From assembly GCA_023055355.1 (NCBI GenBank), contig JALJCS010000001.1:70039381-70103380 (forward strand): a DNA stretch of 64,000 nucleotides, written 5' to 3'. Both the position numbers and the translations under genes were made by a program. Positions 52,901 through 63,000 of this stretch are shown here, in pieces. This stretch comes from Agelaius tricolor (lineage: Eukaryota > Chordata > Aves > Passeriformes > Icteridae). The notes beneath the pieces were generated by a model. It ran no database searches. It was not told the DNA's origin and saw nothing but the letters and a program-made list of their open reading frames with translations. Positions within the stretch are counted from its first letter, which is position 1, and each line of letters begins with the position of its first letter.

Positions 52901-54014
52901 ATGGGGTGGCAGTGCCCAAACTGCCCCCAGGGAAAGGCCCAAGGCCTGTGCCACTCTCCAGATTGTGCCCAACTGTTCACTGGGGGGGTTCTAGCTGGCC
53001 CACACTGACCTGTGCCAGACTCCATCTGAAAAAAATAACCATATGTATAGTCGTGAACACATTTTCAGGCCCTTCCTCTAGTAGTGTTTTATTTATAAGC
53101 AACTAGAGTCATTTTGTCTTCTACTTTAAATGTGCAGAATGGGTTCTGAATAGTCAGCCTCTGGTGGTGTGCTCCATTCTTCCTGGGATTTTGAGTCTAG
53201 TTGGCACATCTATGTGTTTTTTCAGATGCTAAGCCTCTGGCTATGGACCAACTCTATCTCTTTGCAGATTTAACTCAGTGTTTGTTTAATCCCATACTCT
53301 TAAGACCTAATTTGCTTGAACATGCATAATGAAAGTTGGTGAATGCCTTCTTCAGACCTTTTTTCCGTAGTCTCAGAAAGATCCTAAAACATCAACAAGA
53401 CGTATTCTTGTCCTGCTTTTGGGGCAGATTTGATTTTTTCAGAAAGTCAGTCTTTGTTTTAATGCTATGTAGTAAGAAATCCCTGTTGTTGAGAATATGT
53501 GTTGTATAGATTCACGTGCAACAATACAAATAGAAGAGTGATGCTAACTAAACCAGAAAGAAAAATTAAATTCTTGACTTCATGTAGTAACACTATGTCC
53601 TCTGGGAAGAGGACTGAAACTAAATACACATTAAAAATCCTTGCCCCAAAGTCAAAGAATAACTTTGCTTTTAATTTCAGGGGATTGAAGCTGTTTTCAC
53701 AGATATGTCAGAATTGTAACTATTTTCATTAGATCAAAACAAAGGAAGAAGGGAGATTCTAGATAACTGTGGCAATAATGAAATACTGTTACTAGTAGAC
53801 CAATTTAGAGAAATTCTGTCTCTCCAAGAAAAAGATGTTATAGCAGTACAATAAACACAATTTCCTTTTAATTTTTCCTTGCTAGTGTCCAGATCATGAG
53901 TTATGCCAAAGAATATCAGGACAAAGGCAAAACCCTGATTCAGGGGTGATATATCAGAGGAGCCAGTGGGATCCTAAAGTTACTGACAAGCGTAAGAAAG
54001 AGAAAGATCGGGAT

Positions 54015-54046
<32 letters not shown>

Positions 54047-57000
54047 AGAAGAAGAAGAAGAAGAGCAGGATGAAGAAGAAGGAGAAAAAGATGAGGTAAA
54101 TATTGCTAAACAGTGCAAAATATTACAGTGTACTTTAGACAAAGCAGAAAAAATTCTGATCTTCTAAAATATCACTATATCTTATGAATTATTAATCTTA
54201 ATTAATTTTCAAAATTAATCTTAATTCCATTTCTGTCCTGCTTTAAGAGATGTGGGGTAACACTTAAATAGTAGGTTTTTGTGACAGCAAATATTGATCA
54301 TTGTATAGCTTAACCTGGGCTTAGTCTTTGACTCAAAATTCACTGTTCTTGTTTCTTGCCATAAGTTAGAAGTGTATCAGGAGGAGAAGGATGGCTCTAC
54401 ACTGCCTTTTCTTGATCTAGATAAATTAAAAGAATTCTTAATTTTTTGTAGCAACTTTTTATTAATATTTGCAGGACACTTTCTTGTTTTCTGGCTTTGG
54501 TGTTATACTACTACAAATGGATTTTCTTTTTTTTCAGGAAGGTATTAGATTTGAATTCAGGTTAAATTTTTATAATAGGGAGCAGAGACTTACCAACCCA
54601 AGTTCTAAGTACACTGCTCTCCATTCATAGAAATAACACTTCATCAGAATAGGATCATGGTCAGCAGTCACTGGACTAATACTCATTGCAAGACTCTCCA
54701 AAGCTACTTTTTAAAAATTTGAGTGAAGACAAAAATTATTTTAAGACATTATTTCTGTGTATTGAAATTTTGTTTTGCAGACTGGAGAAGGTCGACGTAA
54801 AAAAAAAGAACCTTTTTATCAACTAGTGCAGAGGCCTGAAGATTTTCTTGAAAATGCAGAGAAAAGAATTGGAATATACAAGGATATAATACGTCCTCAT
54901 TTAGAAGTAAGAAAAAGCAAAGTAATATGATTATGCATAACAAAAGATTTTTAAAATATCTTACACTGTTTTCATTGGTTTTTTAGTTTGCGATTTGTTG
55001 TATTGAGGTGGTCATGCTACAACATATCCCAAATTCTGAAATTTATTCTGAAATCAGTGATAAAAAGTTGTCATCTGTAGGTGTTGTTTCTACTCTGCAG
55101 TCAAGATAAAGTAATCAACTTTGACTTCTAAAAGTGACACCATACCTGCCACCACAAATGCTTTCTAAATCTAGTAAGTGAAATATTTGAAGAATCCATT
55201 GTTTCATCACCATTACCAGAGTCCATTCCAGAATGCAATCCCATAAATAATCTGCATCCATTGTCTTCACTGCAATAGATTCCCTTTCTCACCTGCTTCA
55301 TTGCCTGCAGATTTATATACAGTATTTATATACAGTAATTAGCCCATTCGTTTTTTTTGCCACTTATTTAATTTCTGAAGCTATGACAGTTTCTTTCCCT
55401 GTTGTGTTCAGGAAAGTGGAATTACTGTATGTTTTCTATTTTGTTTTGTTGGGGTTTTTTGTTTTGTTTTTGGTTTTTGTTGTTGTTGTTTTTAATCTCT
55501 TAGTACAAGCAACTGCAAAATCTTCATGTTTGATGCCCATTTGACAATTACTGTTTATGCCTTTGAATTTCCCTGTGGATTAGTTAAACCTGTAGATAAA
55601 ATTGTGTAAAAGTAGTGTAATGGTCTTTGCTAGAGTAACAAACTTCTTACTGTTGTGAAGGGGAAAACAAAAAATGTGATATCTTTAATTATTACACATT
55701 AATTTCATGTGGATTTCTTATAAGTGAGCTAATGGAAAGTTGTTTAGATTAAATTACTTTAGGATGTATACCACACTTCAATAGTTTCAACACATTCCAC
55801 TAGTTGGTAGGGTTCACTTAGGGTTCACTAGCAATGAATATATTGGTGAAGATGCTTAGTGGTCCACTAATACAAAGAACACAGGGTTTTATCAATTGAC
55901 CCAGTCAGTGTTTGAGATGATTAAATTGAAATTGAAACAAAAAGCTTATGAGGTGTGCAGTTTGCACTGATAGGAAAATAGGTAGAATGAAATTTGGAGA
56001 ACACATTTGGATGTCTTGATAAATTGTTGGGATTAAAATGACCTGAAATAAATGTGAATACTGCAGTGAGGGGAAACCTACTGAACAACTGCAACATGTG
56101 AAATAATTGGCTAGACCTCAGTACTTCAGACAGTCTGCCAACTGAGGGGATTTAGTTAGTCAAAACTAAGTCAATAAATGAAATGCTATTGTTTAAACTC
56201 AAATAATATGAATGTACTAGTAAGACTGTAAGACCATTGTATATAAGAGAAATACAAACTATTATCTTCTCTTTAGAGGAGTATTAGAAAGAATTAATTA
56301 GTTATTATCTATTTCAACCAAAGAGCAGATGATTTAATTTACAGTATAGAAGACAGACTAGATGAAATGAGCCAGGAAATGAGCTGTGACCATAAATATA
56401 GTGAAGAACTGGAACAGATTACCTGCAAAGGTGTAAAGTCACCTTCAATAGGACATTTTAGGCTTGGGGTTAGACCATCATTTGTCAGGAATGGAGTGAG
56501 TGTTCTCAGTCCTCAGAGAGAGGCATTAACAACCAACATGGGCTAGGTTTTTAGTCTAAGACATTATTGATAGTGTGAAAATTTCAAGCAAGAAAAGTAA
56601 AATATATGGTCCAAATTTTAAAGGAATTGGAAGTCAAAATTAAAACATTGGCCTCTTGACTGACATTTCTGAGAAATGTATTAATTGAGATTGTCTTCAT
56701 TTTCCAGCAAAGAATTAAGGTAGTGAGACAATTAAAAGTTGAATTCATACACAAAATGTTACTGTATCTTGGTATTTTTTAGCTCTCTTGCATTTGAGCT
56801 AAGACTTCTAAGCTATCTTCTGAAGCCATTGTAACTTCAGTTTTGGAATTATCTCTGTATTTATCTGTCATCACATAAAAGTTAATCTCCAGAAGACTTT
56901 ATAAACCATTAAACAATGAATCCTGATTTTGCTGAAGTGCCCAGGAGTCCAGCCTTTGATAAGTATGGAAAGAGAATGAGCCTCAGTGTCATTATCTGGT

Positions 57001-60000
57001 TAACTATACTCATTTGACTGGCATGTTCTTTAACAGGGATTGTTGGCTTACCAGGATTGTCGATGTCTTATTGAAGTGGATGGAAGTCAGGAACCAGATC
57101 ATGTTTTGGAGGTAAGTAAACTATGCACCAGCTAAGTTAACCTTCATTAGAAAATAATTTCTCAATTCTGTGGATTGTTTTCCTGATGGCAAAATTTTAA
57201 GTTGTGTTTAAAACCTATTAATTTACTATTAGAAAACATGACTTTTGAAATACTTGCTTTCCTTTCTCTATTGGAAGACTCACTGCTCTGCTCCCAGGCT
57301 TACATATATGTTACATGAGAATATTTTCAGACAGGCTACAAACTTTTGTATTATGTCCACCTGATTTCACTGCTTTTTCTGATCTGTATTAATGTAAATT
57401 ATAATGAGAAATTAAAATATTTTTGGTATGGTATATTTGCAAAACTGGTTTATTTGATACTTGTGTCTAAAATATATGTTGCATAATGGAATATAATTTT
57501 TATTAATTTTGATATTGTTTTGCAATGTAGCTGAAGACCCTTGATTCCTGTAAGAATTCTGCTGAGTGCTTGTGTCTAGATTTTTAGCTTGTAACAGAGC
57601 AACTTGTTCTTCCTATTGAAAAACCTACAATGATAAATTTTGAAGATAAATAATCTTATCCTCTGTCTCATAACTAAAAGTTGCTTCAAATCAGAACCTA
57701 GAGTATGGGGTTGAAAATTAAGCAGGAGATTGTTTTTGACAAGGTAGGAAGTAAACTTCTCCTGCATTTTCTCCTCTGTTTGAAATAAATTGTATTATTA
57801 TAATTCTCTAAGTTATTATTTCAGTGTATGCATGCTTAACTCTACAATGAATGGCCCTATGGGGGGAAAAAACCCAGTCATTTTGCAACATTAGAACATA
57901 CAATTTCCTCATTTATGATCCATTTGTAAATGTTGCAAGACAAAATTTATATTAAATGCAGTCAAGTTATGTTATGATTCCAACCATTTTACCTACAAGT
58001 AAGGCAAAGGCCTATAATAAAACTAGCCCAAACATGACAAAATTTGCTTTTTCATTTCAGGAATATTTGCATTCAATCAATATTACATTCAGGAAACTAT
58101 TCAAATAAACTTAAATATCATCTGATTCTCATTGGTAGACATTGGTATATATACCTTTCAAAATAAACTACCCAAAGTTGTATTGCTTCTGAATGTGCCT
58201 AATCTGATTTCCCAATGAGATTTGCCTCTTTTTCCAATTGGAGCTCCTCTGAGTACTTGCCCTGCCTTGGGGGAACCTTCACGGTCTTGTCCTTTAGTAG
58301 GCTTGGGATTCACAGCATATTGAGGAGACAGAAAAGCTGTGATTTGGCCTTTTGCACTGCCTGTATCTACCAAATAGCTTCTTAAAATTCAGCTCAATAA
58401 CTAGTATGAGTCTGAGTTAAAAACTGGGCCTTGGTTTTTATATAGCCATTATATAAACAATAAGTTACAATTTTAAATAGATTTTTAGGGGCCCTTCTGA
58501 AGATAAAAGCAGTTCTGATTTATCATTGTTGCTGCTAGAAATGAAGGGATGGGACTATATTCGAACTAAGAACAATTTATTGCTCAGATAAACATCAATT
58601 CTAGAGGAGCAAGCATTCAGCCATAGCTCCAGAGTAGTCACAAGTTTCTTTGTTATAAGGCAATATATAATTTTTAATAGACAGTTGCCACAGGATTTAT
58701 TTTGCTTTTCTAACCTATCACCTTCACTTACTTCTACTGCACTGCGGATGCTTGTATCCAATGGACTTCTAACTCACAGGCACACATATTATATATGTGT
58801 GCTTCTATTATAACTTCTAAACTCTTAGCTTACTCTGTACAACCACACCCTTACATTATAAACCCTTCACCATTTTCTCAGTACAGTTTCTCCCTTACTT
58901 AAGGCATATTCTCACCTACAACTATAGAAATTTAAGTTTATGACTTTTCTGCTTAATGTCTGTGTATTGTACTTTTACATCAATCTTAGCTTCTTCTAAG
59001 GCTGCAGATCAAATCCTTCAGTGTCTGTGGAAGTTTCTGTTTTTCTGATTCCCACACTGATTGGTACTAAATCAAGACTTATTTTATTTTCAGACAGTGG
59101 TAGGCCGACTTGAGTCTATGGAAGTTCAAAATGCAGCTCCTGTAGTCAGACTCCAAAGTGAACAAGAAGAAGAAACGCTGGAGGGAAAGCAAAACGTAAG
59201 TGTGCTTTTCTAAAGTGTGACTGACTGTAATAACTAGAATTACTTTTCTGCTGTAAGCTTATATTACAGCATCTTTGTTTCAAAACAACCAGCTTGTTTT
59301 ACCATGCAGTAAGAGCATTCTGTAAGCATTGGCCTTTCAGAAATGAGAATTTAAAGTCATTTTGGGACTGAAGTCCACTTAAAAAGTATGAAAATAAAAA
59401 AAACCCTGTGATTCCCAAAAAACCACATAATAATTATAATAAAACTTTGAACAGAATGTTTCTTTTAGTAATAGAGGAAAAATTAATTCCTTCCAAGGAA
59501 ATAAAGAAACTTTAGCCAAAGGATAACAATCTCAGAAGCTGACTCTTAGCTCAGTCTACTCTTTTCCTGAATAAGAATCAATATGCTAATCCAAATATAG
59601 CAACATTCTGCCTGAGATTACATTTGTTCTATTTTCCTGTAATTAATTAGAAACATGAAAAGTTACTCACGTTACTGCTGAATTTTGCTGAATCATTGCA
59701 ATTATAATTTGTGTCCCTTCCAAATAAACCTGAAAATCAGAAGTTTTGCATGTATGTCGTCACCTTTATTTAGTTCCGATCATCTTTCCTATTTCTGAAA
59801 CAAAACTCTGAATATATGAATGGAAGTGTAATGAGGAGACCACACATTTTCACAGAAATACCCCTCCCTTCACTTTTCTGTTTTCTCAGTTCACAAATTC
59901 ACAAGTGAAAGACTTTCTCTGTCAGAGGTCATCTATATTTATTATTTAGTTAGTTTGTGTGTTTTTGCTTGTGTGTAAGCTTTGAGTAACCACAGTACTC

Positions 60001-63000
60001 AGGGCAAAGATTAACTGAACATTTTGCACAGAATTGCTTCCCTTTGTGTTGAACCTGCAGCTTTTTAGCTCAGTGTCCTCCAGTATGCAGAAGTCAGTGA
60101 ATAGTTTGGTTTTCTACATCTGCCCTCTAATAACTCTTGAGTTCAGATGTCTGTCCTGCTCTTACGTAGCTATACTGAAGAATTCCAGTCTGTATAATTT
60201 TATTCCTTCTTACACAACAAGCTTGTTGTGGGATTGATCAATTATATTACCTTTTTCTGAAACTTATCCAATTTTGCTGTGTCCTTTCTGAGATCAGGGC
60301 AGCAGGAGGCACGTTGCAGTAAAGACAAGGGCAATATTTAAACAATTTAAACACAAACCTTTATCATCCATTCTCTCTGTGCTCAACATTCCTAACATTC
60401 AAGTTGGTTTTCTGACTGCTCTTGGCCATTGAAAAAATGCTTTCACAGAGGGATCTATTTCTGACTAGTGACAGTCAGTGAAAATTCATAGCTTCTGTGT
60501 AAAAGTGCTATTTTAATGCCTGCTTCTACTGGTTCTTAAAGTTCTTCTGAAGCTCCTCACAGCCAGCACTTGTCCATACTATTCTGAATTTAGAGTCACC
60601 ATGACTTTAGGATTCACTCACTATTCACATTCTGTGAAACGGCTATTAAACTTTTTCCTATCATATTATATTTCTGCATGGCTAAAATAGATATTTTAAT
60701 ATTGCTATTCCCTGATCCAGATAATGGTCCTTTTTCAAACCCTTTAGAGGAAATCTTAGCCATTTTCCTTTGTTTTCAATAAATGGCTCTTTACCATTTC
60801 AAACTTTTAAAAATAATAAATAAAGCCTACAGGAACTATTTTAAGTACTATTCCTTTAAGTACTATTCCTTCCTTCAGGTCTTTTAAACAGACCTGAAAA
60901 ATGAAGTAATTTCTCTTGAAAACTGTCCTATAATTCTGAAATCATTTTTATTTAAATGTTAAAAAAACCATAATGTGTTTTTCTTTTAAGTTAGCTTATT
61001 TTCCATCAAAAGGTTTCAAAAAAGTCTAATAAAAAAGGCATATGAAGCTTCAGACAAAAATTACACTTGCATTTATTGCTATTTTAATAAACAGGATGAA
61101 CTTCTCCGGGCTCTGTCATCTTACAAACTGATAGCACCCAGATACCGATGGCGTAGGAGCAGGTGGGGACAAGTGTGTCCCGTGGCTCTAAAGGAGGGGG
61201 ACATTGTAATGGGAAACCCAGAGTTTGCTGTCAGGTTAGTGGAATTTATCACCCTTAATTTTCATATCTATTTTATGGGATGTCTATATCTGCTAGCTTC
61301 TCTTCTGTTTTAAGTTTTCTAGGTAAAATGTACGTACTGTCATGCCAAGAGGCATTGAACAAATTTGTGTTGAATCCACGGCCTTACCTCTTACCTCCAA
61401 TGCCAGTTCCTCCTTGTAAAGTGTTTGTATTTGGTCCTCCATTCTCTGGAAGAACAACTATTTGTAATGAAATTGCACAGAATTATAAAGGAAAGGTAGG
61501 TTCATAAATGTCTTAGGTAGCAGAGTATCAGCTGGGCTTGGCAATCAGTTAAGCACGTTCTTGTCATGTTATTAACATTCACATTACAAATATAGGGATT
61601 ACAGAGGAAACAGTATTTTAGTGAAATTCGTTTTTTTTATAAAAGTAGCTACAGATCAAGAATACTTTTATATATCCTCTTATATTGCAGTTATCTTAGT
61701 ATTAGAATACTATAAATAACTTTGTATCTAAAATAATTAAATATAAATGCAAATGGAAAATAATTTCTTTTTCAAGAAAACCCCAACCCTGCACTTGAAT
61801 TACATGTAAATTTTTCTGAAATCTGCAGAGCTTTTCTAAAATCATTTTATTTTATAAATATTGGAACAGATGCTATATTTGTCTTCTGTGATATTTGTAT
61901 TTTTTCAAATAATTTCACTAGGTTCTTGATATGGACATACTCATTCAACAATATAAAGAATCAAGAGAGAAACACACTGAGGAATTGCGAAAGGATGCAG
62001 TAGAAAAGGCTGTAGAGGCAGTGAAAAATAGATTGGAATCAGAAGAACAATCAGAAGAATCAGGTGAATAAGCTGTTCTGTGGTCTTTGAAGCTGTCTTA
62101 TTTGCTTTACATCATTTAACTTCAAAATAATTGTAGTTGTTGTGCCAGCAATTAATAAGAAAATGTGGAAAAATATTCATGTTTTGCACATCATAGGGAA
62201 TGCAGGCTATTTTATTGTTTAAAATACACTGCCTTGATCTAAAATTTGTATTGGTTGAAAAACTAGTTTGGTAAACCTTTTGATTTAGGAACTGAAGGGA
62301 AATCAAATAAATGGAAATTCTAGCGTGCTCTAAATGCCTGATTATTCTGGCACAGAAATGTCATTCTGTTTGTATTGAAACAATATTTAGCTTAGAGGTG
62401 GAAAGTACTGTACAGTTAAAAATGTTGTGGTTTTGATACTGAGAGAGCAAACCAAGATTTTAGTTTATGAGACACATTCTACATCTGCATTCAGAACTGC
62501 TGTTTGTTTCTTTCTCAGAGCAATTGTGTATTGGTTAAAAATGTATGCTGTGCTGAAGTTATGATATAATGCTTTATTTAAATCCTGATTTCAAATTTCT
62601 CTGTGAAGTTCATTTAAAAAATCTATGGTGTTAGGGATACCAGAGATAACTGCTGACCACCCAGAAGTTCAAGCCATGGTAGAAGGAGCCATGAAAAGCA
62701 TGTCGTTCTCTGACGATACAATGTTATCTCAAATGTACGCTGAAGCACTGGAGGAAGCTATTGCAGGGGTGAGACTACAAGTAGTATATAGCAAAGTACA
62801 TTTTTCCTAAGAGGAACTTCTAACAGTTTATGCATTATCCATATACGTTCTTAGTTTTCCCATTTGAGAGATCAGTTTCATTTATATCACATAGCCCAAA
62901 AGCTTACATAGGATTGAGGAGACACTGAGGAAGATAATGAAAGAAAAATCTAATGAGGACTATTTTATTGTCCTTTATATATAATAAAAACATGTGTGTG

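Larger units (their letters stand above)
54907..57036 (+). other. AK9: AK9 intron after coding exon 7
   Basis: Intron of 2.13 kb with a T/G tract (55440-55495) and an old CR1 remnant near 56.4 kb. Confidence 0.65.

Noticed and set aside
53954..54142. Serine-rich minus-strand ORF
   Set aside because: It is the antisense of the AK9 poly-glutamate codons.
58158..58373. Minus-strand ORF opening V-D-T-G-S, reminiscent of an aspartyl protease active site
   Set aside because: No flap motif or other retroviral protease residues follow, the frame is short, and it lies outside the neighbouring solo LTR. A four-residue match is not enough.
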